Positions 40,843-48,837 of a DNA stretch of 64,000 nucleotides are shown here, in pieces (position 1 is the first letter of the stretch; every line of letters begins with the position of its first letter). The stretch is from positions 4,928-68,927 of the forward strand of contig CAJTJA010000007.1 in assembly GCA_910576845.1 (NCBI GenBank). The letters run 5' to 3'. Source of the DNA: an uncultured Oscillibacter sp. (lineage in GTDB: Bacteria > Bacillota > Clostridia > Oscillospirales > Oscillospiraceae). Position numbers and translations under genes: made by a program. The notes beneath the pieces are model-generated. The model was given only the letters and a program-made list of their open reading frames with translations. It did no database searches and was not told where the DNA came from.

Positions 40843-41583
40843 TCAATCCTCCTCGGGGAACCTGGGGACAATGACACCCCGCGCATGTTCGTCCAGCTTC
40901 AAAGAGGGACCGTTCAGCCGTTGTGACTCAGGCCACAGGGCCAGGAAATCCTCCACCCCCGCTACATTGGGCAGGCCATAGGGAGCATGGCGGTAATGCA
41001 TGGGAACAACGCATTTCGCTTTCAGAGCCTCGCAGACTGCGTTGGCTTCCCGGGCGTCCACGGTATAAGTGCCGCCCACAGGAATCAGCACGGCATCCAG
41101 CGGCCCGACGGCTTCTATCTGCTCTGCCGAGAGCTGGTGCCCCAAGTCCCCCAGGTGGGCGATGGTAAATCCCCCCGCCGAGAGGACATGGACGGTATTG
41201 GTCCCCCGGAGCGCCCCGCCCTGGCCGTCATGGAATGTCTCCACCGTGCGGATAGAGAAAGGGCACTGGCCCTCAAAGGGAACGGTCTCCGCCTGGTCCA
41301 CGGCATTGTGGTCAAAGTGTCCGTGACTGCACAGGATTTTATGGACCGGGAGTTTCTTTTCCGCCAAGGACGCAGCCTCACCGTCCACAAAGACCCGCAT
41401 CTTCACTGCCAGGGTGTAGAAGCCCTTCTCTCTTATGGCGGCCCGGGACTCCCAGGAGGCGGCCCGGACAGCGGTTTCCATCAGCGGCGGATAGCCCTCT
41501 ACGCCGGTGTAAGGGTCCAGCAGAATTATATAGCCGTCCTGCTCCACAAGAAAACAGGCGTGGCCCAGCCAGGTGAGTTTCAT
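40843..41583 (-). CDS. Metallo-beta-lactamase fold metal-dependent hydrolase (UPF0173-like)
   Basis: This 246-residue protein of the UlaG/UPF0173 branch has LTWLGHACFLVEQDGYIILLDP, the metal motif SHGHFDHN and the HLGDLGHQLS and VPMHYRH metal-binding histidines. It likely cleaves a phosphoester or lactone; the substrate is unknown. The start at 41583 has AGGAGGATGTCTAT. It is followed by the HAD gene. Confidence 0.9.
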   Translation of the reverse strand: MKLTWLGHACFLVEQDGYIILLDPYTGVEGYPPLMETAVRAASWESRAAIREKGFYTLAVKMRVFVDGEAASLAEKKLPVHKILCSHGHFDHNAVDQAETVPFEGQCPFSIRTVETFHDGQGGALRGTNTVHVLSAGGFTIAHLGDLGHQLSAEQIEAVGPLDAVLIPVGGTYTVDAREANAVCEALKAKCVVPMHYRHAPYGLPNVAGVEDFLALWPESQRLNGPSLKLDEHARGVIVPRFPEED

Positions 41584-41664
41584 ATAGACATCCTCCTTAT
41601 TTTATTGTTTTTCCGTAAAGTTCAGGGCGTTCTGGCACAGTGCCCGCCTTGACTCGAAATCAGC

Positions 41665-41701
41665 ATACTAAGGGAGCGGGTTTTACCCGCTCCCTTAGTA
41701 T
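41665..41701. terminator. Perfect hairpin after the DUF4349 gene
   Basis: ATACTAAGGGAGCGGGT is perfectly mirrored after a three-base TTT loop (17 pairs). It lies directly after the stop of the DUF4349 gene and before the metallo-beta-lactamase gene. No long U-run follows on either strand, so it may act as an RNA-end stabiliser as well as a terminator. Confidence 0.7.
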
Positions 41702-41702
41702 A

Positions 41703-42707
41703 TCAGTCTTTCAGTTGTTTGTCATCCGAATTTTTCGGCTCGCCTTTCTTCCGCCGGAAGAAGCCGCCCATCCGGGTCTTGGGGGCGCCGCTCTCCCGCT
41801 GGGTCCGCCGCCGCATAGAAACCCGGACTGCCGCCAGAATAACCAGCGCCCACAGTACCATCCATGTCCAATTATAGGCCAGGAAGACGGCCATGTCCTG
41901 AAGGAAGTCCCCAAAGGCGCAGAGCCCATCGCCAAAGGCGTTGCTCAAACGGCTTCCGAAGGTAGGCGGGGCTTCCTCCACCGTGGAAAGACGCAGGACC
42001 TCCCGGAGACGTATATCCACTGTGGCAAAATCCACCAAGGCATCATAATGCCGGAGAGACCCGGTGAGCTGCTCGATCTGGAGCTCCGTCTCTGCGATAG
42101 CACTTTCCAGGGCAATAATGTCCTCCATGTTCTCCGCCCGGGCAAGCAACGCCTGGAGCCGCTCCATCTTGGTCCGCTGGGTGGTTAGGCGGCTTTCCGC
42201 ATCGTAGTATGCTTCGCTGATGTTATCCGCATTTCGGTCCTGGCTGATAACATGGCCTATTTCCCCAACACGTTTTAAAAAGCCGTCAAACTGGGCGGCT
42301 GGAACCCGAACCGTATAACTGGCGTTCCGCCGCCCGTCGCCGTAGCTGCCGGTGGAGGCATATTCCAGATAGCCTCCCAGCTGGTCCACCAGGGCCTCCA
42401 GGCCGGAAGAGCATGTCTCAAAGTCTGTGGTTTCCGCATCAATGCTGGCCGTGTACACCATCTTGGCGTTCATCAGGCGATTTTCGCCGCCAGACGGAGC
42501 GTCATTGTCCGCCGGGGCCGCCTCGGGGGCCGCCTGTTCAACGCCGTTGAAGCCGAAGTGCTGCGCGTCGAAATAACCGCCGGATGCTCCGGAGGAGTCC
42601 GTGGCGACGGCAGCGGGTTCGCTAGTCCCTCCGGCGCTGCCGCCGCACGCGGTGAGGGTCAGGGCGGCCAGCAGAGCCGCCAGGAACAAGGACAGTCCTC
42701 TCTTCAT
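41703..42707 (-). CDS. DUF4349 lipoprotein
   Basis: This 334-residue protein has a lipobox signal (LAALLAALTLTAC, Cys at about 21), a Ser/Gly/Ala-rich linker, a DUF4349 domain (about 75-265, NAKMVYTASIDAETTDFETC) with a coiled-coil part (TTQRTKMERLQALLARAENM, IALESAIAETELQIEQL), a C-terminal membrane helix (WMVLWALVILAAVRV) and a basic tail. It is therefore anchored at both ends. The start at 42707 has AAGGAGGATTTTCAGG. Function unknown. Confidence 0.9.
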   Translation of the reverse strand: MKRGLSLFLAALLAALTLTACGGSAGGTSEPAAVATDSSGASGGYFDAQHFGFNGVEQAAPEAAPADNDAPSGGENRLMNAKMVYTASIDAETTDFETCSSGLEALVDQLGGYLEYASTGSYGDGRRNASYTVRVPAAQFDGFLKRVGEIGHVISQDRNADNISEAYYDAESRLTTQRTKMERLQALLARAENMEDIIALESAIAETELQIEQLTGSLRHYDALVDFATVDIRLREVLRLSTVEEAPPTFGSRLSNAFGDGLCAFGDFLQDMAVFLAYNWTWMVLWALVILAAVRVSMRRRTQRESGAPKTRMGGFFRRKKGEPKNSDDKQLKD

Positions 42708-42804
42708 CCTGAAAATCCTCCTTCTCCGCCCCGTCTTCCACGCGGGGCCTTTATTGATATAGACGAACTTTACAGGGAGAAGGTTCCGGAAATCCCCAAT
42801 TTTT

Positions 42805-43163
42805 TTAGTCCATCAGGGTTTCCCATGTCTCTGCGTGGTACGCATCGAAGCACATACGGACCTGCTCTTCCGTGTTTTTCTCTCCCGTCACGCTCTTGAA
42901 CCAAAAGGATTTTTCCATCCCGGAATACGGCCGCCCGGGTATCCAGCTTGGGAGTCTGATAGCCTGTCTCGCAGCAAAAGATATCTCTTACCGTTTCCAC
43001 CGGCAGCGCCGTCTTGTACGCCAGCATTTCGGCGGCAATCTCCCGAACTCGCTGGAAGCGCTCAATGTCAAAGGGATCTCCCGTAGTACAGCCCTGCCTG
43101 GACCAGAGCTTGAAGCTCTACTGCCCAATCCAGCCAAGGGGCTGTTTGTTTCGTTCGTTCCAT
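42805..43163 (-). pseudogene. NUDIX hydrolase pseudogene (frameshift plus internal deletion)
   Basis: Reading from ATG 43163 (ribosome site AGGGGTGG) gives PWLDWAVELQALVQAGLYYG, the N-terminal domain of NUDIX hydrolases, then a stop caused by a one-base shift near 43075-43090. The next frame continues DIERFQRVREIAAEML, then ETGYQTPKLDTRAAVFRDGK and ILLVQERDGR, where the NUDIX box should follow. Instead the sequence jumps, in another frame, to NTEEQVRMCFDAYHAETWE and TLMD with a stop at 42805, which looks like the normal C-terminus of the same family. The catalytic NUDIX box and roughly 90 residues are missing, so the gene is dead. Confidence 0.8.
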
Positions 43164-43183
43164 ATAGCCACCCCTATTGACTT

Positions 43184-43217
43184 ATAAAAACAGGGTCCCG
43201 GAAATGGGACCCCGTTT
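43184..43217 (-). terminator. Terminator of the SprA-related gene
   Basis: On the minus strand AAACGGGGTCCC pairs with GGGACCCTGTTT and is followed by TTATAAG, nine bases after the stop of the SprA-related gene and upstream of the NUDIX remnant. Confidence 0.8.
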
Positions 43218-43225
43218 GGTACATA

Positions 43226-44158
43226 TTACGCCACCGCCGAGAAAGGCGTCCGCGTCTTTTGATTTTCTTCACCCCGGCGGGCAGTTTCCTGCCGCACGGC
43301 ATTATCCGTATCCGCTTTGGTGACGGTACGGGTAGTGCCGCCGGAAACATAGGATTTACCGCACTCTGGGCAAATCCCCGTGTGCATAGTCACACTCTGG
43401 CTGACCACCTTCCGGCCCTCCCGGTCGGCCTTGGCCTGCTCCCGGTAAACATGTTCCATCTCATGACCCCGGACAGCGGAGGCCGCCTGTTCCGGCTTGA
43501 CATTCGTAGGCGTCTGGAATGAAACACCCATGTCGTCGGACCCGTCCTGATACTTCCGCTCCTCGCAGGTCTGGCACTCGCCCTCCTTCAGGGCCTCTTG
43601 GGCGCTCTCCACCCCCTGAGCAGCTTTGCCATTCATCTCCTCCGCGTCCTTTTCCTCCTGACCAGGAAGAACCGCAGCAGATTTTTCATCTTCCCGCTCC
43701 GGCAGGCCGGGGAGCTTCGGCGCTCCGCCGTTCAAAACATTCTCCGCACCCTTCAAATCGTTTTTCGCCAGAGCGTCTTCCGCCTTGAACAACTGTCCTT
43801 CCAACACATTCCGCTTCGCACCCTGGACCGGGCCAGCCTCTTCAGAGGACTCCAGACGTCCTTCTTCGTCAATGCCGCCCTGCCGCATCCGCATTCGCGC
43901 GGCCATCGCTGCCGGATCATTCTCCAGACGGCTGGTCAGCTCCGGCAAAGACAGCTCATCCCTGGAAACCGGCCGCGCTGCTCCCACAGGCTGCACCGGC
44001 GTCTCCGGCGACGCAGCCTTCCGCGCCGTCCACATCTGTCCATGCTGTGTCTGCCCGGTTTCCTGCGCACTCCGGGCACTCTCCATCAGCCGGTTCTGAT
44101 AAAAGGATGCGGCATAGCGCATTCCATAACTCCCTGCGCCGGATATTCCGCCAATCAT
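43226..44158 (-). CDS. SprA-related putative metalloprotease
   Basis: This 310-residue protein has a low-complexity, charged N-terminal half (to about 195). The C-terminal domain is typical of SprA-related proteins: CQTCEERKYQDGSDDMGVSF, then VRGHEMEHVYREQAKADREG, and TGICPECGKSYVSGGTTRTV. HEMEH matches an HExxH zinc-protease motif, and two CxxC pairs may bind metal. No signal peptide is seen. The start at 44158 has GAGGTGAG. The substrate is unknown. Confidence 0.85.
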   Translation of the reverse strand: MIGGISGAGSYGMRYAASFYQNRLMESARSAQETGQTQHGQMWTARKAASPETPVQPVGAARPVSRDELSLPELTSRLENDPAAMAARMRMRQGGIDEEGRLESSEEAGPVQGAKRNVLEGQLFKAEDALAKNDLKGAENVLNGGAPKLPGLPEREDEKSAAVLPGQEEKDAEEMNGKAAQGVESAQEALKEGECQTCEERKYQDGSDDMGVSFQTPTNVKPEQAASAVRGHEMEHVYREQAKADREGRKVVSQSVTMHTGICPECGKSYVSGGTTRTVTKADTDNAVRQETARRGEENQKTRTPFSAVA

Positions 44159-44302
44159 ACGCTCACCTCATATTCAAAATCATGACCGGGGACAATCCCC
44201 CTCCAACAGTTAACTTCTCTTTATATAGTATACCATATTCTTTCCAAACTGCAAGCCTGTTTTTGCTCCGCGGACCGCCGCAAAATAGCGGCTGGCTCAC
44301 GC

Positions 44303-45715
44303 TTAGACCGGCTCTCCGTACAGCGCCCAGGTATTGCTTCCCGTGACATGCACATCCAAAAATTGTCCGACAAGCTCTTTCCCGCCCTTCAGGCGGACCA
44401 AACGGTTTCCCTCTGTCCGTGAGGAGAGAGGGAAGTCCCCGTCGTCACTCTCGCCGTCCACCAGTACCCGGAGCATCTTTCCCACATATCCCGCGTGTAT
44501 GCCGGCAGATTGTCTGTTTTGAACATCCAGGAGCTTGTCGAACCATTTCTGCTTCTCCGCTCTTGGAACCGGGTCCGGCATGGCCGCTGCCTTTGTGCCC
44601 GGCCGGGGGGAATAGATGAAAGTGAACAGCGCGTCGAACCCCACTTCTTCCACCAGGGATATGGTGTCCATAGCCTCCGTCTCCGTCTCACCGGGGAAGC
44701 CGATAATGACGTCACTGGTCAGCACCAGCTCCGGCATGACAGACCTGGCATAGCGAATGAGTTCCAGGTATTTCTCACGGGTATACCGCCGGTTCATCTC
44801 CCCCAGAACCCGGTTATTTCCAGACTGAAAGGGAAGATGAAGCTGTCTGGCCACATGTCCGCATTTTGCCATCGTATCAAAAAGGCGGGGGCTGGCATCC
44901 TTGGGATGACTGGACATAAACCGTATCCAATAGTCCCCCGGTATCTTGTCAATATCCTCCAAAAGATCGGGGAAGCGGTATCCTGTCTCCAAATCGTTTC
45001 CATAAGAATTAACATTCTGTCCCAGCAGGGTAATGTCCTTGTAACCGGCCTCCACCAGCTCTCGGACCTCCGCCAGCACAGCTTCCGGGCTGCGGCTGCG
45101 TTCTCGTCCCCGGACATAGGGAACAATACAGTAAGAGCAGAAATTATTGCAGCCGTACATAATGGATACCCAGGCCTTTACCCCCCGTTCACGGACCACC
45201 GGCAGGCCCTCAGCAATACCGCCGGGCTCGTCGGCCACGGAAAAAACCCGTTCCTTGGTTTCGTATGCCTGCCAAAGAAGTTCCGGGAACCGCCAGAGAG
45301 CCTGGGGACCGAAGACCAGATCCACATGGCGGTAAGATTCCCTTATCCGCTTCGACACACGTTCTTCCTGCGCCATGCAGCCGCACAGAACGATCATCTG
45401 TTCCGGGTTTTCCTTTTTAGAGTGGGTCAGGATGCCCAAATTCCCAAAAACCCGCTGCTCCGCGTGTTCCCGGATGGCGCAGGTGTTCAGTAATACCAGG
45501 TCCGCCTCCCCGGCATCCTCAGAGAGGGTAAAGCCCATCGCCTCCAGCATGCCCATGAGACGCTGTCCGTCAGCCACATTCTGCTGACAGCCAAACGTCT
45601 CCACACAAGCGGTGGGATGGGCCTTCCGGGCGGCAAACATGTCCCTTATCTTTTTCTGAAAATCTCGCTGCCGGACGACAGCGGTTTCCGGGATAATGAT
45701 TTCTTCACGGTTCAA
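44303..45715 (-). CDS. miaB: tRNA-2-methylthio-N6-dimethylallyladenosine synthase
   Basis: MiaB adds a methylthio group to isopentenyl-A37 of tRNAs and carries two [4Fe-4S] clusters. The 470-residue protein has the UPF0004 domain (VETFGCQQNVADGQRLMG, NTCAIREHAEQRVFG, VLCGCMAQEE). The radical-SAM motif follows in YGCNNFCSYCIVPYVRGRE (CxxxCxxC), then LLGQNVNSYG, LHLPFQSGNNRVLGEMNRRY and a TRAM domain at the end. TTG 45715 is preferred because TGGAGGAAGCGC precedes it; the ATG at 45748 has no ribosome site. Confidence 0.94.
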   Translation of the reverse strand: MNREEIIIPETAVVRQRDFQKKIRDMFAARKAHPTACVETFGCQQNVADGQRLMGMLEAMGFTLSEDAGEADLVLLNTCAIREHAEQRVFGNLGILTHSKKENPEQMIVLCGCMAQEERVSKRIRESYRHVDLVFGPQALWRFPELLWQAYETKERVFSVADEPGGIAEGLPVVRERGVKAWVSIMYGCNNFCSYCIVPYVRGRERSRSPEAVLAEVRELVEAGYKDITLLGQNVNSYGNDLETGYRFPDLLEDIDKIPGDYWIRFMSSHPKDASPRLFDTMAKCGHVARQLHLPFQSGNNRVLGEMNRRYTREKYLELIRYARSVMPELVLTSDVIIGFPGETETEAMDTISLVEEVGFDALFTFIYSPRPGTKAAAMPDPVPRAEKQKWFDKLLDVQNRQSAGIHAGYVGKMLRVLVDGESDDGDFPLSSRTEGNRLVRLKGGKELVGQFLDVHVTGSNTWALYGEPV

Positions 45716-45796
45716 TGCGCTTCCTCCATTGCCCCACAGGCATTCCAAATTTTAATGATGTTATAATCGAATAACTTGTAAAGAATCAAAAATCCT

Positions 45797-45838
45797 TTTC
45801 AAGCGCTGCGGCGTGCACGCCGCAGCAGGCCGTTGAAA
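45797..45838. repeat. 22-bp perfect palindrome within an outer inverted repeat
   Basis: GCTGCGGCGTG and its exact complement abut at 45805-45826, flanked by TTTCAA (45797-45802) and TTGAAA (45833-45838). It lies between miaB and the hairpin cluster at 45859-45943; no gene is present. Confidence 0.6.
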
Positions 45839-45858
45839 GCGGCCCTGGTTTGGATCTC

Positions 45859-45943
45859 ATAGTCAAATACAGCGTGTTTCACACGCTGGCGGGCTCCGCC
45901 CGTCTAAAAAACAGCTCTGCTGTTTTTCAAATTACTTGACTAT
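45859..45943. repeat. 85-bp multi-hairpin element with 8-bp terminal inverted repeats
   Basis: ATAGTCAA (45859-45866) and TTGACTAT (45936-45943) enclose three consecutive hairpins. They are AGCGTGTTTCACACGCT (45871-45887), GGCGGGCTCCGCC (45888-45900), and AAAAACAGC/GCTGTTTTT (45907-45927), the last terminator-like. It looks like a discrete palindromic repeat unit rather than a gene. Confidence 0.6.
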
Positions 45944-46202
45944 ATCATACCATGAAGCAAAGGAAAGCACAAGAAAAAATACCGGCGGAAGAGATTCCGG
46001 ATCAAAATGATGCAGCGTACAATGCTGCTTACGGATGGTATGGGGAACATAGGAGCACGAGGCGCCGCCCATTGGCTGTCCGTTCTTTCCGGAATCGTTT
46101 TCTGGAATATCTCACTCTGGGCCAGAGCCGCAAGCGTTTTGTGCGTTTTATTAGAGACAAATGTCCTCCATTTGTGGAAAACATAAAATTTAACAAAATC
46201 AC

Positions 46203-46231
46203 TTGACAGAACGGTAAAATTATTGTATATT
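46203..46231 (+). promoter_or_regulatory. Strong promoter of the predicted noncoding RNA
   Basis: TTGACA (46203-46208), a 17-base spacer and TATATT (46226-46231). Confidence 0.85.
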
Positions 46232-46237
46232 TTAGCT

Positions 46238-46563
46238 ACAGAAAGAGGTGAGTCCAATGTACTAGCTGACATGTGAACCCACATCTTCCAGCGCCGTTCG
46301 AAAAGCATATACCTATGGCAAAAGCGTGATCACAGGCAATTCCCAAAGACGAAACACCACTCACTATGCTGAGCCAAGCGGGACCAACAGGTCGATGCAA
46401 AGATTGTTTCATGGATTGGAAACCCCAGGATCACCCATACCCCTCGCAAATTTTCAAGAACGGCAGATTCAAGAAAGCACGAGGTAACGAGACCAATGGA
46501 CAATCCAATCAATGGTTGAGCCCCCCATTCGCCGACGGAGCGGATGGGGGGGAAGTTTTTTAT
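46238..46563 (+). ncRNA. Predicted structured noncoding RNA, about 325 nt
   Basis: A near-consensus promoter (46203-46231) and a strong terminator (46521-46563) bracket about 325 nt without a convincing gene. Base composition is lower in GC than the neighbours. Long-range pairings are visible: GTGAGT (46248-46253) with ACTCAC (46360-46365), and TGGATTG (46412-46418) with CAATCCA (46501-46507). Local hairpins include ATGTG/CACAT, GACC/GGTC and CCTCG/CGAGG. A ribosome site GAGGTGAG is followed by the minimal ORF ATG-TAC-TAG (46257-46265), after which the same frame stays open for 73 codons. I cannot match it to 6S, tmRNA, RNase P, SRP or a known riboswitch; the raiA-motif RNA family is worth comparing. 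Confidence 0.65.
46521..46563 (+). terminator. Terminator of the noncoding RNA
   Basis: CCCCCCATTCGC pairs with GCGGATGGGGGG (one T-G pair) and is followed closely by TTTTTTAT. Confidence 0.9.
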
Positions 46564-46582
46564 ATGAAACCGTATAGATGAA

Positions 46583-46625
46583 AAAGGAAAAACCCGAAGC
46601 AACAAGTCGTTGCCTCGGGCCTTTT
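46583..46625 (-). terminator. Terminator of tsf
   Basis: On the minus strand CCCGAGGCAACGA pairs with TTGTTGCTTCGGG and is followed by TTTTTCC. It lies about 55 bases after the tsf stop. Confidence 0.85.
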
Positions 46626-46680
46626 CGTTCATTTTAACTGGGACACTCCGTCGGGTTCGCGGTAGGAGAGGGACAAAATC

Positions 46681-47604
46681 TCAGCCCTTCACAAGAGAGG
46701 CGATCTCGTCGGCAAAGTTCTCCTGCTTCTTCTCAATGCCCTCTCCCTTTTCAAAACGCACGGCCGTTTTAAAGGTAATGCTGCCGCCCAGTTCCTTAGC
46801 AACGTGGGCGATATAGGCCTCCACGGTTCCCTCGAACACGTCAGCCCGAACCGAATCCTGCTGAAGCAGGCAGTTTTCAGCATAGAACTTGTTCAGCTTG
46901 CCCATCACAATCTTTTCACGAACCTGCTCAGGCTTGTTGGCCATCTTGGGATCGTTCTCCATCTGGGCCATCATAACCTTCTTCTCCTCGTCGAGAACCT
47001 CCTGGGTCACCTGGGACTTATCCCAGAACCGGGGATTCAGAGCGGCGATCTGCATGGCGATGTTCTTACCCAGATCCGTGACCCGCTCGGCAGAGAGGCT
47101 GGTCTCCAGATTCACCAGTACGCCGATCTTGCCGCCAGCGTGAACGTAGGGAACGGATACACCCTCGGCATAACGCGCAAAGCGGCGGACCTTGATGTTC
47201 TCACCGATGACCAGGACCATCTCCTGCTGCTGCTGGGTGACGGTAAGATCCGTGTCCAGGTACTTGCACGCCATCAGGGTATCCATGTCGGCGGGGTTCT
47301 GTTTGGCGGCAGTCTCCGCCACTCCCTTAACAAAGTCTACAAATTTTTCGTTCTTTCCTACAAAGTCAGTCTCGGCGTTGACTTCGACCACTACGCCCAC
47401 CCCGTCGATAACGGCGGCATAGGCCATGCCCTCGGCAGCCACGCGGCCCGCCTTCTTCACAGAGGCCGCCATGCCCTTTTCGCGGAGCCACTCAACGGCC
47501 TTGTCCATGTCGCCGTCGGAGGCGACCAGGGCTTTCTTGCAGTCCATCATGCCCACGCCGGTCATCTCGCGCAGGTTCTTTACATCAGTCGCGGTAAAAG
47601 CCAT
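46681..47604 (-). CDS. tsf: Translation elongation factor Ts
   Basis: EF-Ts exchanges GDP for GTP on EF-Tu. The 307-residue protein has the UBA-like N-domain and the signature VKNLREMTGVGMMDCKKALV, then KAVEWLREKGMAA, EVNAETDFVGKNEKF, and a core domain with two subdomains. The start at 47604 has GGAGGAAAGCAATT. It lies downstream of rpsB in the usual rpsB-tsf order, with a 200-base gap and no clear terminator between. Confidence 0.97.
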   Translation of the reverse strand: MAFTATDVKNLREMTGVGMMDCKKALVASDGDMDKAVEWLREKGMAASVKKAGRVAAEGMAYAAVIDGVGVVVEVNAETDFVGKNEKFVDFVKGVAETAAKQNPADMDTLMACKYLDTDLTVTQQQQEMVLVIGENIKVRRFARYAEGVSVPYVHAGGKIGVLVNLETSLSAERVTDLGKNIAMQIAALNPRFWDKSQVTQEVLDEEKKVMMAQMENDPKMANKPEQVREKIVMGKLNKFYAENCLLQQDSVRADVFEGTVEAYIAHVAKELGGSITFKTAVRFEKGEGIEKKQENFADEIASLVKG

Positions 47605-47806
47605 AATTGCTTTCCTCCAAATTTATTCGTATCATCGTATGCTTGGCTTAGAGCCGGTCCATCCATAATCCGCACGCAGTCCGTCCGCCTTGTTCATAGC
47701 TTCCCCGTATTTCTCCAGCGGGTATCGGTCCGCCTGCGGAAAGATACATTATCCAGCGAAAAACATGACGGCACAGTCTGCGAATGTCTAATTGACAGAT
47801 GCGCTC

Positions 47807-48541
47807 TTATTCAGCGGCAGGAGCTTCGGGAGCGGCTTCTTCGGTCTGCTCACCCTGGCGGCCCTCCAGCACAGCATTGGCCATGATAGAGGAGATCAGC
47901 TTGATAGCCCGAATGGCATCGTCGTTGCCGGGAATGACATAATCAATCTCGTCGGGATCGCAGTTAGTATCCGCAATGGCCACCACAGGGATACCCAGCT
48001 TGTGGGCCTCGGCAATAGCGTTGCGCTCTTTACGGGTATCAACGATGAAGAGGGCGCCGGGGAGCTTCTTCATTTCCTTCACGCCGCCAAGGTACTTCTC
48101 CAGCTTGGCAATCTCGCCGAGGTGCTTCATGACTTCCTTCTTCGGCAGCATATCGAAGGTGCCGTCCTCCTGCATCGCCTTGAGCTGGTTCAGCCGGTCC
48201 ACACGGGTGCGCATGGTCTTGAAGTTGGTCATCATGCCGCCCAGCCAGCGGGCGTTGACGTAATACTGACCGCAGCGGCCGGCTTCCTCGCGGATAGCGT
48301 CCTGCGCCTGCTTTTTGGTGCCGACAAAGAGCAGGGACTGGCCATTTTCGGAGAGCTGACGGACAAAATTGTACGCCTCCTCCAGCTTGCGAACGGTCTT
48401 CTGCAGGTCCACAATATAAATGCCGTTGCGCTCCGTGTAAATATAAGGAGCCATTTTGGGGTTCCACCGGCGGGTTTGGTGGCCGAAGTGGACGCCTGCC
48501 TCAAGCAGGGCTTTCATGGATACGACGCTGGAATTTGCCAT
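47807..48541 (-). CDS. rpsB: 30S ribosomal protein S2
   Basis: S2 binds the head-body junction of the small subunit. The 244-residue protein shows MKALLEAGVHFGHQTRRWNP, YIYTERNGIYIVDLQKTV, FVGTKKQAQD, WLGGMMTNF and the PVVAIADTNCDPDEIDYVIPGND signature, ending in an acidic Ala/Glu-rich tail. The start at 48541 has GGAGGAACATGCAAC. A leader of about 115 nt precedes it from the promoter at 48665-48693, with a partial hairpin (TCCGGGTC/GGACCGGA) that may serve autoregulation. Confidence 0.97.
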   Translation of the reverse strand: MANSSVVSMKALLEAGVHFGHQTRRWNPKMAPYIYTERNGIYIVDLQKTVRKLEEAYNFVRQLSENGQSLLFVGTKKQAQDAIREEAGRCGQYYVNARWLGGMMTNFKTMRTRVDRLNQLKAMQEDGTFDMLPKKEVMKHLGEIAKLEKYLGGVKEMKKLPGALFIVDTRKERNAIAEAHKLGIPVVAIADTNCDPDEIDYVIPGNDDAIRAIKLISSIMANAVLEGRQGEQTEEAAPEAPAAE

Positions 48542-48664
48542 GTTGCATGTTCCTCCAATATCAGTTTAGTTGTACCTCCGGCGGCTTCATTCCTCCCGCC
48601 AATCCGGTCCTCTTGAGACCCGGACACAGACGGAAAGTCGACACACCGTGCGGAATGCTGAAAT

Positions 48665-48693
48665 ATCATACCACAGCACTATTTCCAATGCAA
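48665..48693 (-). promoter_or_regulatory. Promoter of rpsB-tsf
   Basis: On the minus strand TTGCAT (48688-48693), a 17-base spacer and TATGAT (48665-48670) with TGG before the -10. The leader to rpsB is about 115 nt. Confidence 0.7.
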
Positions 48694-48756
48694 GGGGTTT
48701 TTCTCAAATTTACCGAATTTTTTGACCAAACAATCCGGGTAAAGTGCCCGGAAACA

Positions 48757-48785
48757 TTGACATTTCCCCTCCGGAGAAGCATAAT
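48757..48785 (+). promoter_or_regulatory. Promoter of the CBS-pyrophosphatase gene
   Basis: TTGACA (48757-48762), a 17-base spacer and CATAAT (48780-48785). A small GGACGC/GCGTCC hairpin (about 48803-48818) lies in the leader. Confidence 0.75.
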
Positions 48786-48837
48786 GAACATACGAACGCT
48801 TAAGGACGCGCCGCGTCCTGTGGAAGGAGCTGCTTTC

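Noticed and set aside
45940..46308. Overlapping ORFs of 84 (plus) and 122 (minus) codons between miaB and the RNA gene
   Set aside because: Neither has a ribosome site or family resemblance, and both overlap hairpin-rich sequence and the RNA promoter.
46366..46581. A 71-codon ORF within the predicted noncoding RNA
   Set aside because: No ribosome site; it runs through the terminator stem, so it is unlikely to be translated.
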